From: JBDIBB01 sp039812685
GTDB taxonomy: Bacteria; Acidobacteriota; Vicinamibacteria; Vicinamibacterales; JAFNAJ01
Length of the DNA: 64,000 bases
Direction: 5' to 3'
NCBI GenBank assembly: GCA_039812685.1
Contig: JBDIBB010000001.1
Span: 51,500 to 115,499 of the forward strand
Shown: one piece after another, positions 44,288 to 54,350 of the stretch
How positions within the stretch are numbered: the stretch's first letter is position 1
How the letters are laid out: each line of letters starts with the position of its first letter
The notes under the pieces: model-generated
Seen by the model: only the letters and a program-made list of their open reading frames with translations
What the model was told of the DNA's origin: nothing
Databases searched by the model: none
Position numbers and translations under genes: made by a program

Positions 44288-45526
44288 TCACCTGACCAGA
44301 TTGATGAACGTCGTGATGACCAGTGCGTTGGTGAAGTCGATGAAGAAGGCGCCCACCATGGGCACCACCAGGAACGCGCGCGGCGCATGGCCGAAGCGCT
44401 CGACGATGGCCTCCATGTTGGCGACGGCGTTCGGCGTGGCGCCGAGGCCGAATCCGCAATGGCCGCCGGCCATCACCGCCGCGTCGTAATCGCGTCCCAT
44501 CACCCGGTACGTGATGAAGTACGCGAAGGCCGCCATCATCGACACCTGGGCGATGAGGATCACCAGCATGGGGACCGCCAGGCCGAGCAGTTCCCAGAGC
44601 CGGAGCGACATCAGCGCCATGCTCAGGAACAGCGACAGCGCAATCGTCCCCAGATCGTCGACGACGCGCTGCTCCACCTTCATGATGCCGGTCAGATCCG
44701 CGACGTTGCGCAGCACCGCGGCGGCAATCATCGATCCGATGTAGGCCGGCAGCGTGAAGAACCGGCCCAGCCAGTCACTCAGCAGCGAACCTGCCCACAT
44801 GGCGACGAGCACGATCGCGATCACCTTGAGCAGGGTGTAGGCCGTCGCGGCCTCGCCCGTCATCTCGGTGTCGATTTCCGACTCGAGCCCAAGTGCCCGC
44901 GCTTCCCGCTCGGTCGCCGTCGCCTGCCGGGCGCCACCGGGCGTCTCGATCCGATTGCGGCGGATCAGCGACGTCGCCACCGGCCCACCGATGATGCCCC
45001 CGCTCACCAGGCCGAAGGTGGCCGCGGCCATGGCCGCCGTCACGGCGCCGGCAAACGCGTACTGGTCCTCCATGAGCTTGCCGAAGGCCGCGCCGGTGCC
45101 GTGCCCGCCGGTCATCGTGATGGACCCGGCGATCAGGCCGAGAAACGGGTGCACCCCGAGCACCCTGGCCAGGCCCACGCCGACGACGTTCTGCATCACG
45201 GCGAGTGCCGATGCCAGGCCCCAGAACAGCAGCACCTGCGGCCCGCCGACCTTGAGAAGCCCGAAGCTGGCGCCGAGCCCGATCGTCGTGAAGAAGGCGA
45301 TCATCAGCGGCGTCTGCAGCGTGGTGTCGAATTCGAACGCCAGCACGCCGTTGAGCCGCAGCGTGAGGGCGATCGCCGCGAAGAGGAAGCCGCCGACCAC
45401 CGGCGCCGGGATGTTGTAACGGTCGAGCACGCCGACACGACGACGCACGCCGTAGCCGACGAACAACACGACCGACGCCAGGGCCAGCGTCTGGATCATG
45501 TCGAGTTTGAAGACGACGGCGATCAT
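44288..45526 (-). CDS. gltS: Sodium/glutamate symporter GltS
   Basis: A 412-residue Na+/glutamate symporter of the ESS family. It has two inverted repeats of about five helices; characteristic motifs are TMTGGHGTGAAFG (first half) and AGGHCGFGLGATPNA (second half), the reentrant loops that form the substrate site. The ATG at 45526 has GGGAGG 3 bases before; Met at 45498 is an alternative. Divergent from an amino acid permease. Confidence 0.92.
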   Translation of the reverse strand: MIAVVFKLDMIQTLALASVVLFVGYGVRRRVGVLDRYNIPAPVVGGFLFAAIALTLRLNGVLAFEFDTTLQTPLMIAFFTTIGLGASFGLLKVGGPQVLLFWGLASALAVMQNVVGVGLARVLGVHPFLGLIAGSITMTGGHGTGAAFGKLMEDQYAFAGAVTAAMAAATFGLVSGGIIGGPVATSLIRRNRIETPGGARQATATEREARALGLESEIDTEMTGEAATAYTLLKVIAIVLVAMWAGSLLSDWLGRFFTLPAYIGSMIAAAVLRNVADLTGIMKVEQRVVDDLGTIALSLFLSMALMSLRLWELLGLAVPMLVILIAQVSMMAAFAYFITYRVMGRDYDAAVMAGGHCGFGLGATPNAVANMEAIVERFGHAPRAFLVVPMVGAFFIDFTNALVITTFINLVR

Positions 45527-45617
45527 GAACCTCCCGGAAACCGGTGCATAATACCGCCCCACAAGGCAGGACTCCAAGCCGCCGTGCCCTGCGGGCCGGC
45601 CTGCGACCGAGGTGTTC

Positions 45618-47114
45618 ATGTCCGATCGCGCCGCAACCGCCACCCTCCACGCCGCCGAGACCCTCGACACCGAATTCACCCGCGGGCTCGGCCTCTTCGA
45701 CTCGACCATGGTCGTCATCGGCTCGATGATCGGCTCGGGCATCTTCATCGTTCCGGCCGACATGGCACGGCTGCTGGGCAGCCCCGGCTGGCTGCTGCTG
45801 GCCTGGGTGTTCACCGGCGTGCTGACGGTGACCGCAGCGCTGTCCTACGGCGAGCTGGCCGCGATGATGCCCCGCGCCGGCGGCCAGTACGTCTACCTTC
45901 GCGAAGCGTTCTCGCCGTTGTGGGGCTTCCTGTACGGCTGGACGCTGTTCATGGTGATTCAGACCGGCACGATCGCCGCGGTGGCCGTGGCCTTCGCACG
46001 CTTCCTCGGGCTGATCGTGCCCGCCATCTCCGAGACGCGCTACCTCGTTCCGCCGGTTCATCTCTCCTCGGGGTACGCGGTCTCGCTCTCCACGGCCCAG
46101 GCCGTGGGCGTGGCCATGATCGCGCTGCTGACCTGGTCGAACACGCGCGGGATCAGGACCGGCAAGATCGTGCAGAACATCTTCACCACGGCCAAGACCG
46201 GCGCCCTGCTGGGGCTGATCGCGCTGGGCCTGTTCGTGGGCTGGAACAGCGGCGCAATCGCTGCCAACTTCGGCGATCTCTGGACGCCGCGCGGCCAGAT
46301 CGACATCGTCGACGGCCTCTCGGCCACGAGCGCCTTCGGCCTGTTCGTGGCGCTGTGCGTCTCGCAGACCGGATCGCTCTTCTCGTCGGACGCCTGGAAC
46401 AACATCACGTTCACGGCGGGCGAGGGGCAGAACCCCCGCCGCAACCTCCGGCTGGCGCTGGGCCTGGGCACCGCCATCGTGATCGGCCTCTACCTGCTGG
46501 CCAACGTCGCCTACCTGGTGACGCTGCCGTTTGACGCCATCCAGAACGCGCCGTCGGATCGCGTGGCCACGGCGACGATCGACGTGATCTTCCCCGGCCT
46601 GGGCGGCCTGATCATGGCGGTCGCGATCATGATCTCCACCTTCGGCTGCAACAACGGACTCATCCTCGCCGGCGCCCGCGCCTACTACGCCATGGCGCGC
46701 GACGGCCTGTTCTTCCAGCGGGTCGGGACGCTCAACGCCGCCAAGGTGCCGGCGTGGGGCCTGATCATCCAGGGAATCTGGGCGACGGCGCTCGTGCTGC
46801 CGCGCACCTACAACCCGGCCACGCAGACCTACGGGAACCTCTACTCGAACCTGCTCGACTACGTGATCTCGGCCGCGCTGATCTTCTACGTCCTCACCAT
46901 CGGGGGCGTGTTCAGGCTCCGCCACACGCGGCCCGACGCCGATCGCCCCTACAAGGCGTTCGGTTACCCGATCGTGCCGGCCCTCTACATGCTCGGCGCG
47001 ACGGCGGTGCTGCTGGTGCTCTTCCTCTACCGGACCGCCACCACGTGGCCGGGACTGATCATCGTGCTGCTGGGCGTACCGGTCTACCTGCTCTGGCACG
47101 GCCGGAAGCGCTGA
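45618..47114 (+). CDS. APC-family amino acid permease
   Basis: A 498-residue polytopic transporter of the amino acid-polyamine-organocation superfamily with about 12 helices. The first helix signature is VVIGSMIGSGIFIVP (unwound substrate-binding GSGIF). LSYGELAAMMPRAGGQYVYL and FRLRHTRPDADRPYKAFGYP fit the LAT-like subgroup. GAGG sits 5 bases before the ATG at 45618; GTG at 45612 is the alternative. Substrate unknown; divergent from gltS, so joint glutamate handling is conceivable. Confidence 0.9.
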   Translation: MSDRAATATLHAAETLDTEFTRGLGLFDSTMVVIGSMIGSGIFIVPADMARLLGSPGWLLLAWVFTGVLTVTAALSYGELAAMMPRAGGQYVYLREAFSPLWGFLYGWTLFMVIQTGTIAAVAVAFARFLGLIVPAISETRYLVPPVHLSSGYAVSLSTAQAVGVAMIALLTWSNTRGIRTGKIVQNIFTTAKTGALLGLIALGLFVGWNSGAIAANFGDLWTPRGQIDIVDGLSATSAFGLFVALCVSQTGSLFSSDAWNNITFTAGEGQNPRRNLRLALGLGTAIVIGLYLLANVAYLVTLPFDAIQNAPSDRVATATIDVIFPGLGGLIMAVAIMISTFGCNNGLILAGARAYYAMARDGLFFQRVGTLNAAKVPAWGLIIQGIWATALVLPRTYNPATQTYGNLYSNLLDYVISAALIFYVLTIGGVFRLRHTRPDADRPYKAFGYPIVPALYMLGATAVLLVLFLYRTATTWPGLIIVLLGVPVYLLWHGRKR

Positions 47115-47166
47115 GGGCCTCCGGAGCGCGCCAGCAGCCGCGGGAACCGCGCGGCGGCCGCCAGCG

Positions 47167-47631
47167 CTACGGCGCCGGCGGCCGACCGGCGTCGGCCATC
47201 GCGAAGGCGCGGTCGATGACGCGCCGGGTGAACGTCGCGATCCCGTAGGTCGGCTCGAGCTCGTCGGGCGCGGCCCAGGCGAGCTCCGCCGCGTCGGACG
47301 CCGCGAGCGCGACGCCGTCGCGCCGGACGCACAGGTAGTCGAGCAGCACGTAGTGATATTCGACGCGTCCGTCGGCGTCGCGTACCACGCGCTCGACGAC
47401 CTCCACCAGCGGGCCGGCCTCCACCGCGAGGCCGGTTTCCTCACCCAGTTCGCGGACGACGGCGGCCGCCAGGGTCTCGCCGGTCTCGACCAGACCGCCT
47501 GGCAGGCTCCAGCGGCCCTGGAGGGGCGGCTGGCTGCGCCGCACCAGCAGCACGCGACCCCCGTCGATGACGATGCCCCCGACGCCCACGAGGGGGCGCG
47601 CGGGATAGCGGCGGCCGGCGGCGTCCGTCAT
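47167..47631 (-). CDS. NUDIX hydrolase
   Basis: A 154-residue hydrolase of nucleoside diphosphate derivatives. The NUDIX box G-x5-E-x7-R-E-x2-E-E-x-G runs from [11 protein letters not shown] to [22 protein letters not shown] precedes it. The start overlaps the yjbQ stop by 4 bases. Possible ADP-ribose or house-cleaning role, but specificity cannot be read from sequence. Confidence 0.9.
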   Translation of the reverse strand: MTDAAGRRYPARPLVGVGGIVIDGGRVLLVRRSQPPLQGRWSLPGGLVETGETLAAAVVRELGEETGLAVEAGPLVEVVERVVRDADGRVEYHYVLLDYLCVRRDGVALAASDAAELAWAAPDELEPTYGIATFTRRVIDRAFAMADAGRPPAP

Positions 47632-48041
47632 TCGCCCATGACCTTGACGACCACGCGCTTGCGCCGCTGGCCGTCGAACTCCGCGTAGAACACCTGCTCC
47701 CACGGCCCGAGGTCGAGATCGCCCGCGGTGATCGGCAGCATCACCTGCTGCCCCATGATGGTGCGCTTCAGGTGCGCGTCGGCGTTGTCCTCGCCGGTCT
47801 GGTGGTGCCGGTACGGCAGCCCGGCAGGCGCCAGCTTCTCCAGCCAGGCCTGGAAGTCCTCGATGAGGCCGCTCTCCCAGTCGTTCACGTACACGCCGGC
47901 GGTGATGTGCATGGCCGAGACCAGCACCATGCCTTCCTTCACGCCGCTCTTCTTCACGGCGGCCCGCACCTCATCGGTGATGCGGACGAACTCCTGCCGG
48001 TGCCTGGTGTTGAACCAGAGGTAGTCGGTGTGGGTTTTCAT
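47628..48041 (-). CDS. YjbQ family (UPF0047) protein
   Basis: A 137-residue protein of the YjbQ family, reported to have weak thiamine-phosphate synthase activity. The central [10 protein letters not shown] and the metal-binding [15 protein letters not shown] are conserved, as is the C-terminal [20 protein letters not shown]. It follows tsaD in one transcription unit. Confidence 0.92.
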   Translation of the reverse strand: MKTHTDYLWFNTRHRQEFVRITDEVRAAVKKSGVKEGMVLVSAMHITAGVYVNDWESGLIEDFQAWLEKLAPAGLPYRHHQTGEDNADAHLKRTIMGQQVMLPITAGDLDLGPWEQVFYAEFDGQRRKRVVVKVMGE

Positions 48042-48083
48042 GATCGTGGTCCTGGATGGCGTCGCGACGACGACTGCCGGACA

Positions 48084-49214
48084 TCACAGCGGGAGGCTCG
48101 CGTCGGCGCCCATGTCGAGCGGGTCGGTCTCACCGCGCACGAGCCGGCGGAAGGCGGCGGCGCCGATCATCGCCGCGTTGTCGGTGGTCAGGGCCAGGCT
48201 GGGCACGAACACGGGCAGGCCCGCCGCCGCGCCGCGCGCCACGGCGTCGGCGCGCAGGCGCGAGTTGGCCGACACGCCGCCGGCGATGCCAACCGAGCGC
48301 GCATCGAACCACTTCGCGGCAGCAAACGTGCGCTCGATCAGCACGGTCACGACGGCGCGCTGGAAGCTCGCGCAGATGTCCGCGATCCCGCCCTCCCCGA
48401 ACACGGCGCCAGCCTCCGGGGCGGGCTCTCCCGACGCCGGATCCCAGCCCGACGCCTGCTGGCGCTGGCGGACGTACCGGAGCACCGACGTCTTGAGGCC
48501 GCTGAAGGAGAAATCGGTGCGCCACTTCAGCGCCTCGGCAAACACGCCCGGCACGCCGCGCGCTGGCCTCGCCGCGCGATCCGCGCCGGTCATCCGCGCC
48601 ATCGGAAAGCTCACCGCCCGGTCGTCGCCCCCGGCGGCCATCCGATCGACGACCGGCCCCCCGGGGTAGCCCAACCCGAGCAGTTTCGCCACCTTGTCGT
48701 ACGCCTCACCCGCCGCATCGTCGCGCGTTCTGCCGACGAGGAGGTACCTTCCCTCCTCTGGAACGTGATAGAGGCTGGTGTGCCCGCCCGAGACCACCAG
48801 CACGATAGCGGGCAGCGGCAGCGGGCCGTTGTGCAGGACCAGCGACTCGATGTGGCCCGCGAGGTGGTGGACGCCGATGAGCGGCAGGCCGTGGACCCCC
48901 GCCAGCGCCTTCGCGAAGGCGACGCCCACCAGCAGCGACCCGATCAGCCCGGGCCCCCGCGTCACCGCGATGGCGTGCAGGTCGACCCACGTCACGCCGG
49001 CTTCGCACAGGGCACGCTCGACGACCCCGCAGATGTCGCGCAGGTGCTGGCGCGAGGCGAGTTCCGGCACCACGCCGCCCCACTCGCGGTGAATCGCCAC
49101 CTGCGAGGCGACGATGCTCGACCGCACGCGCCAGGGCAGGCGCGCGTCGCCCGTGTCCTCCACGATGGCGCAGGCTGTCTCGTCACACGACGATTCGATG
49201 GCGAGCAGCAGCAT
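48084..49214 (-). CDS. tsaD: tRNA N6-threonylcarbamoyladenosine transferase TsaD
   Basis: The ASKHA-fold catalytic subunit that transfers the threonylcarbamoyl group to A37 of ANN-reading tRNAs; 376 residues. The start LAIESSCDETACAIVED, iron-binding HHLAGHIESL, VVSGGHTSL, and the nucleotide loop VDRMAAGGD are present. An insertion of about 20 residues (APEAGAVFGEGG) is mild. Sits 90 bases after mtnA and 42 before yjbQ. Confidence 0.95.
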   Translation of the reverse strand: MLLLAIESSCDETACAIVEDTGDARLPWRVRSSIVASQVAIHREWGGVVPELASRQHLRDICGVVERALCEAGVTWVDLHAIAVTRGPGLIGSLLVGVAFAKALAGVHGLPLIGVHHLAGHIESLVLHNGPLPLPAIVLVVSGGHTSLYHVPEEGRYLLVGRTRDDAAGEAYDKVAKLLGLGYPGGPVVDRMAAGGDDRAVSFPMARMTGADRAARPARGVPGVFAEALKWRTDFSFSGLKTSVLRYVRQRQQASGWDPASGEPAPEAGAVFGEGGIADICASFQRAVVTVLIERTFAAAKWFDARSVGIAGGVSANSRLRADAVARGAAAGLPVFVPSLALTTDNAAMIGAAAFRRLVRGETDPLDMGADASLPL

Positions 49215-49304
49215 CTTCAGCAGCCTGGCGTCCCGAGGCCCCGGCGGCGGGCGCCCGCGACGCGTGCGGCGCGGTGGCGCGGCGCCGAGCTGGGCCCGCG
49301 CGCT

Positions 49305-50351
49305 TCATGCCCCGGCAAAGAGCGCCTGCAGCGACTCCACATACGGCGCCCGCACGATTCCGCGTTCGGTGACGATGCCCGAAACCAGCGCCGCCGGTGT
49401 GACGTCGAACGCCGGATTGCGGACCCTGGCCTGCGCCGGCGCGATCTGCGTGGCGCCGACGTGGGTCACCTCGCGCGGGCCGCGCTCCTCGATCGGGATC
49501 CGCGAGCCGTCGGGCGTGGCGAGATCGATCGTCGATCGTGGCGCGGCCACGTAGAACGGGATGCCGTGCTCGCGCGCGAGCACGGCCACCGGGTAGGTTC
49601 CCACCTTGTTGGCGACATCGCCGTTGGCGGCGATGCGATCGGCGCCGACGACCACGAAGTTGATCAGACCCTGGCGCATGAAGGCGCCCGCCATGCTGTC
49701 GGTGATCACGGTGGTGGCGATGCCGTCGTGCACGAGTTCCCACGCCGTGAGCCTGGCGCCCTGCAGGAAGGGCCTGGTCTCGTCGGCGTAGACCTCGACC
49801 GACTTGCCAGCCTCCACGGCCCCGCGAACGACGCCGAGCGCGGTGCCGTAGCCGGCCGTCGCCAGCGCCCCGGCGTTGCAGTGGGTGAGCACCCGCGCCT
49901 GGTCGGGCACGACCGCCGCGCCGTACCGCCCGATCGCGCGACAGGCGGCCACGTCCTCGTCGTGGATGGCCAGCGCTTCCCCGGCGAGCCTGGCGGCGAT
50001 CTCGTCCACCGACGCGCCGTCGTGCGCGGAGGCGGCAAAGGCCCGCTTCATGCGGTCGATGGCCCAGAACAGGTTCACGGCGGTGGGACGGGTGGCCGCC
50101 AGCAGGTCGCAGGTCTCCTGGAAGCCGACGGCGAACCGGCGCGTCCCCTTTGCCTTGCTGCGCTTCATCTCGAGCGCGATCCCCATCGCCGCCGCGACAC
50201 CGATGGCCGGCGCGCCGCGAATCACCATCGTCCGGATCGCGCGTGCCACCTCCCGCGCCGTGCGGCAGGTGACGTAGACCTCCTTCGAGGGCAGCCTGCG
50301 CTGGTCGATCATCACGACCGCGACACCCTGCCAGTCAATGGTCGGAAGCAT
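49305..50351 (-). CDS. mtnA: Methylthioribose-1-phosphate isomerase
   Basis: A 348-residue aldose-ketose isomerase of the methionine salvage pathway, related to eIF2B. The catalytic Cys ([17 protein letters not shown], about 163) and Asp ([18 protein letters not shown], about 246) are intact, as is the substrate-binding RGAPAIG. The family also converts 5-deoxyribose-1-phosphate. It lies 52 bases after cdd in the nucleoside cluster, yet has its own TATGAT box 9 bases before the ATG. Confidence 0.93.
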   Translation of the reverse strand: MLPTIDWQGVAVVMIDQRRLPSKEVYVTCRTAREVARAIRTMVIRGAPAIGVAAAMGIALEMKRSKAKGTRRFAVGFQETCDLLAATRPTAVNLFWAIDRMKRAFAASAHDGASVDEIAARLAGEALAIHDEDVAACRAIGRYGAAVVPDQARVLTHCNAGALATAGYGTALGVVRGAVEAGKSVEVYADETRPFLQGARLTAWELVHDGIATTVITDSMAGAFMRQGLINFVVVGADRIAANGDVANKVGTYPVAVLAREHGIPFYVAAPRSTIDLATPDGSRIPIEERGPREVTHVGATQIAPAQARVRNPAFDVTPAALVSGIVTERGIVRAPYVESLQALFAGA

Positions 50352-50360
50352 AGACAGGGG

Positions 50361-50366
50361 ATCATA
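50361..50366 (-). promoter_or_regulatory. -10 box (TATGAT) at the mtnA start
   Basis: TATGAT on the minus strand, 9 bases before the ATG at 50351. Would give a leaderless mtnA transcript from inside the nucleoside cluster. Confidence 0.5.
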
Positions 50367-50403
50367 CCGCGGGTGCGGCGCCCCGCGGCCCGGGGCCGGA
50401 AGG

Positions 50404-50826
50404 CTACTCCGTCCTCACCGCCCAGGGATCCTCGTCGATGTGATGCTGGTCGAAGGGCAGCGGCAGCAGGTCGCCGAGGCGATGGACGCCGCAGACGCCG
50501 GTCGTGCCGGCGAGGACGACCTCGACATCGCCGGCGTATTCCCAGAGCAGTTGCCGGCACGGTCCGCAGGGCGGCGTGGGGGATCGGGTGTCGGCGACCA
50601 CCACCACCCGGCGAACGTCGCGGTGCCCCTCCGAGAGCGCCTTGAAGAGCGCCACCCGCTCGGCGCACATGGTGAGACCGAAGGTCGCGTTCTCGATGTT
50701 GCAGCCGGTGACCACGGTTCCGTCCGCCATCTCGAGGGCGGCGCCCACCTTGAAACGAGAATAGGGGGCGATGGCACGCTCGCGCGCGGCGCGCGCGGCG
50801 TCGACGAGCGGCTGCAGGTCGGCCAT
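50404..50826 (-). CDS. cdd: Cytidine deaminase
   Basis: A 140-residue homotetramer-type enzyme that deaminates cytidine and deoxycytidine to uridine. Zinc ligands are in TMCAERVAL and [10 protein letters not shown]; the substrate motif [10 protein letters not shown] is present. It lies 7 bases after the purine nucleoside phosphorylase. Completes pyrimidine salvage with the phosphorylase at 53037. Confidence 0.95.
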   Translation of the reverse strand: MADLQPLVDAARAARERAIAPYSRFKVGAALEMADGTVVTGCNIENATFGLTMCAERVALFKALSEGHRDVRRVVVVADTRSPTPPCGPCRQLLWEYAGDVEVVLAGTTGVCGVHRLGDLLPLPFDQHHIDEDPWAVRTE

Positions 50827-50833
50827 GGGGTCC

Positions 50834-51658
50834 TCAGATCCTGGCGAGAATGCCGTCGAGCAGGCCGATGAACTCGTGCCTGACCCGGCGGGCGGTTTCC
50901 ATCACCTCGTCATGGTGAAGCGGCTGCGGCAGCACCCCGGCCGCCATGTTGGTGATGCAGGACAGGCCCAGCACCTCGAGGCCCATGTGCCGGGCGGCGA
51001 TCGCCTCGGGCACGGTGGACATGCCGACGGCGTCGGCGCCGATCGCGCGGAAGAAACGGATCTCGGCGGGCGTCTCGTAACTCGGCCCGGCGACCGCGAC
51101 GTAGACCCCATGGGCGAGCGAGAGCCCGCGTTCGGCCGCCGCCGCGTCGGCCGCCGCGCGCAACCGCCGCGAGTAGACCTCGGTCATGTCGGGGAACCGC
51201 GGGCCGAGCCGCTCGTCGTTGGGCCCGATCAGGGGATTGGCGCCCAGCAGGTTGATGTGGTCGTCGATGACCATGAGCGCGCCGGCGCCGAACGCGGTGT
51301 TCACGCCACCGGCCGCGTTGGTGAGCAGCAGGACCTTCACGCCGAGCCGGGCCATCACGCGCACCCCGAAGGTCACGGCCTCCATCGGATGCCCTTCGTA
51401 GTAATGGGCACGTCCCGAGAGCACGGCCACGCGCCGGTTGCCGCGGATGCCGGCCACCAGCTTGCCGGCATGGCCGATCACGGCCGAGCGGGGCCAGTGG
51501 GGAATCTCGGTGTAGGGCACCACGACGGCCTCTTCGACGTGCTCGGCGAACTCGCCCAGCCCCGAGCCGAGCACGATGGCCACGTCGGGCGCCTCGCCCA
51601 CGCGCGGGCGCAGCGAGGCCGCCGCCTCCTCGAGGCGGGAGAACAGTCCGGTCTGCAT
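50834..51658 (-). CDS. punA: Purine nucleoside phosphorylase (trimeric type)
   Basis: A 274-residue PNP-I family enzyme that splits guanosine/inosine into base and ribose-1-phosphate. It has the phosphate loop VLGSGLGEFAEHV, LSGRAHYYEGH, TNAAGGVN and SYETPAEIRFFRAIG, and the base-contact region SCITNMAAGVL. Starts 8 bases after nupC. It can also act on 5'-deoxy-nucleosides in some families, which would link it to mtnA downstream. Confidence 0.93.
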   Translation of the reverse strand: MQTGLFSRLEEAAASLRPRVGEAPDVAIVLGSGLGEFAEHVEEAVVVPYTEIPHWPRSAVIGHAGKLVAGIRGNRRVAVLSGRAHYYEGHPMEAVTFGVRVMARLGVKVLLLTNAAGGVNTAFGAGALMVIDDHINLLGANPLIGPNDERLGPRFPDMTEVYSRRLRAAADAAAAERGLSLAHGVYVAVAGPSYETPAEIRFFRAIGADAVGMSTVPEAIAARHMGLEVLGLSCITNMAAGVLPQPLHHDEVMETARRVRHEFIGLLDGILARI

Positions 51659-51666
51659 GGGATTCC

Positions 51667-53019
51667 TCACATCAGCACTGCGGCGATCGACGCGTTGATC
51701 AGGGTCGCGATGAAGCCGCCGAACAGGGCGCGCATGCCATGGCGGGCCAGGTCGTGTCGTCTGGTCGGCGCCATGGCCCCGATCCCCCCGAGCTGGATGC
51801 CCACCGACCCGAAGTTGGCGAAGCCCGTGAGGGCGTAGGTCGCCAGCGCGTAGGATCTCGGATCCATGTCGCGGTAGGTCGTCGTGAGCTTCACGTAGGA
51901 GACGAACTCGTTGGCCACCAGCTTGGTGCCCAGCAGGTCGGCCACCCGCGGGACGTCGGGCGCCGCCACGCCCATCAGCACCGCCACGGGCGCGAAGATC
52001 CGCGAGAACAGGGCGGTGAGCGAGAGCGCCGGGTGGATCGCGCCCAGCACGAAGTCGAGCATGGCCAGGATGGCGAGAAACGCGATGAGCATCGCCGCGA
52101 CGTTGATGGCCAGCTGCATCCCGTCGGAGGCGCCGCCGGCCGCCGCGTCCACGAAGTTGCTGTGCGGCCGCTCGACGGCGATCGTGGCGTCGCCGCGCGT
52201 GGCGGGCACCTCCACCTCGGGCTGCAGGATCTTGGCGATGTAGAGCCCGCAGGGCGCCGCCATCACGCTCGTGGTGAGGATGGCCACAGGGTCGGCCCCG
52301 AGCGCGATGTAGACGGCCATGACGCCGCCCGAGATCGTCGCGAAGCCGCCGATCATCATCGCCATCAGCTCGGACTGCGTCATCGCGGGAACGAACGGCT
52401 TGACGATCAGCGGGGCCTCGGTCTGGCCCATGAAGACATTGGCGGTGGCCGAGAGCGTCTCGGCGCCGCTGGTGCGCATCAGCCCCATCATCGACTTCGC
52501 CATCAGTCTGACGACGAACTGCAGCACGCCGAAGTAGTACAGGACCGTGAAGAACGACGAGACGAAGATGATCGTCGGCAGCGCGGTGAACGCGAACACG
52601 AAACCGTTTCCGGGGAACGCCTTCTCCATGCCGGCCTGGTCGGCCAGCACGCCGAAGACGAAGCCGGCGCCCGCGTTGGAGAACTCCAGGAACTTGCGGA
52701 TGCCGGCGCCGATGGCGCTGAAGAGTTCGTATCCGGGCCTGATGCCGCCAATCTGCAGCTTCAGGATGAAGAGCGCCAGCAGCAGTTGCAGGGTCAATCC
52801 CCAGCCGATGGTGCGCCAGTTCACCGCGCGCAGGTCGCGTGACATGGTGCAGACGATGCACAGGAAGCAGAGGACGCCGGCTGCCCCCTGGGCGCGCGGC
52901 CCGAGCGTGCCTTGCAGGGCATAGGCCGCGCCCAGCAGGAGCGCGGCGACCCCGGCGAAGGCGAGGCGCAGGCGGTGGTCGTGGCGGACGGAGGCCGGAG
53001 CGTCGTGGGGTGTGGTCAT
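51667..53019 (-). CDS. Concentrative nucleoside transporter (NupC/CNT family)
   Basis: A 450-residue inner-membrane cation-coupled nucleoside importer. After about three N-terminal helices comes the CNT core, with VFMGQTEAPLIVKPFV (the conserved QTEAP motif) and LGTKLVANEFVSY. KLQIGGIRPGYELFSAIG also fits. It starts 17 bases after the phosphorylase at 53037 and feeds the enzymes of the cluster. Confidence 0.95.
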   Translation of the reverse strand: MTTPHDAPASVRHDHRLRLAFAGVAALLLGAAYALQGTLGPRAQGAAGVLCFLCIVCTMSRDLRAVNWRTIGWGLTLQLLLALFILKLQIGGIRPGYELFSAIGAGIRKFLEFSNAGAGFVFGVLADQAGMEKAFPGNGFVFAFTALPTIIFVSSFFTVLYYFGVLQFVVRLMAKSMMGLMRTSGAETLSATANVFMGQTEAPLIVKPFVPAMTQSELMAMMIGGFATISGGVMAVYIALGADPVAILTTSVMAAPCGLYIAKILQPEVEVPATRGDATIAVERPHSNFVDAAAGGASDGMQLAINVAAMLIAFLAILAMLDFVLGAIHPALSLTALFSRIFAPVAVLMGVAAPDVPRVADLLGTKLVANEFVSYVKLTTTYRDMDPRSYALATYALTGFANFGSVGIQLGGIGAMAPTRRHDLARHGMRALFGGFIATLINASIAAVLM

Positions 53020-53036
53020 GGGGTCTCGCGATGGCG

Positions 53037-54341
53037 TCAGGGCAGGCGGTGACGCACGAGCCGGACCGGGGCCGGCGGGACGTCGGCGACGGAGATGCCC
53101 GCGGCGAGCGCGGCCCGCGCGCGCTCGCGCGAGGCCTCGTCGCGGTAGTGAAGGACGAGCAGGGGCTGGCCAGCGGCGACCGCCTCGCCCGGCACGGCCA
53201 GCAGTTCGAGGCCGACCGCGGGATCGACGGCATCACCCGCACGGTTGCGTCCGGCGCCGAGCAGGACGGCCGCGGTCCCCGCCGCCGTGGCCTCCACTCG
53301 AGCCAGGTAGCCGGATCGGGGGGCGACGATCGTGTCGCGCCCGGGCGCGGCGGGCAGTGTCTCCGGGCGATCCACCACGCGAGGGTCGCCGCCCTGCGCC
53401 TCGATCATCGCGGCGAACCGTTCGAGCGCGGCGCCCGATGCCAGGGCGCGCTGGACCTGTCGGGCGGCCGCCGCCTCGTCGCGGGCGAGCCCGGCCAGCC
53501 AGAGCATCCTCGCGGCCAGGTCGCCGCAGAGCGCGACCAGGTCGGCCGGCCCTCCCCCGCGGAGCACGGCGATGGCCTCGGCCACCTCGAGCGCGTTGCC
53601 GACGGCGCGGCCCAGCGGCGCGTCCATGGCGGTGATGAGCGCCTCGGTGCGCACGCCGGCCTCGAGGCCGGCCGCCGCCATCAGTCCGGCGAGGCGCCGC
53701 GCGTCGGCTTCCTCGCGCATGAACGCGCCGGTCCCGGTCTTGACATCGAGCACGAGCGCGCCGACACCCTCCGCGAGCTTCTTGCTCATGATCGAGGCGG
53801 CGATCAAGGGCACCGAGTCGACGGTGGCGGTCACGTCACGCAGCGCGTACAGCACCCGATCGGCCGGCGCGATGGCGTCGGTCTGGCCGACGATGGCACA
53901 GCCGACGCGCGCCAGTTGCGCGCGCAGTTCGGCGACGGTGAGCGAGGTCCGCAGGCCCTGGATGGCTTCCAGCTTGTCGAGGGTCCCACCGGTGTGCCCC
54001 AGGCCCCGCCCCGACATCATCGGCACGATGGCACCGCAGGCCGCCGCAAGCGGCGCCAGGACGAGCGAGGTCTTGTCGCCCACTCCGCCTGTGGAGTGCT
54101 TGTCAACGCTCGGCCCGGGCAGCCCGGACAGGTCGAGTCGCTCGCCGGAGGCCACCATGGCCGAGGTGAGGGCAGCGGTCTCGGCCCCGGTCATGCCCCG
54201 CAACGTGATCGCCATCAGCAGGGCGACCGCCTGATAGTCGGGGATGGCGCGCGCGGTCACGCCCTCGACGAACCAGGCGATCTCCGCGGGCGACAACGCC
54301 TGGCCGTCGCGCTTCGAGCGGATGATGTCGACGGCACGCAT
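53037..54341 (-). CDS. deoA: Thymidine / pyrimidine-nucleoside phosphorylase
   Basis: A 434-residue phosphorylase of the glycosyltransferase-3 family, splitting thymidine or uridine to base and sugar-1-phosphate. Phosphate and substrate loops are DKHSTGGVGDKTS and GRGLGHTGGTLDKLE; the C-terminal PYNP domain follows (APRSGYLARVEA). It lacks the N-terminal extension of archaeal AMP phosphorylases. The start at 54341 has TATACT 9 bases upstream. First gene of the nucleoside cluster. Confidence 0.94.
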   Translation of the reverse strand: MRAVDIIRSKRDGQALSPAEIAWFVEGVTARAIPDYQAVALLMAITLRGMTGAETAALTSAMVASGERLDLSGLPGPSVDKHSTGGVGDKTSLVLAPLAAACGAIVPMMSGRGLGHTGGTLDKLEAIQGLRTSLTVAELRAQLARVGCAIVGQTDAIAPADRVLYALRDVTATVDSVPLIAASIMSKKLAEGVGALVLDVKTGTGAFMREEADARRLAGLMAAAGLEAGVRTEALITAMDAPLGRAVGNALEVAEAIAVLRGGGPADLVALCGDLAARMLWLAGLARDEAAAARQVQRALASGAALERFAAMIEAQGGDPRVVDRPETLPAAPGRDTIVAPRSGYLARVEATAAGTAAVLLGAGRNRAGDAVDPAVGLELLAVPGEAVAAGQPLLVLHYRDEASRERARAALAAGISVADVPPAPVRLVRHRLP

Positions 54342-54350
54342 CGGTCGGCG

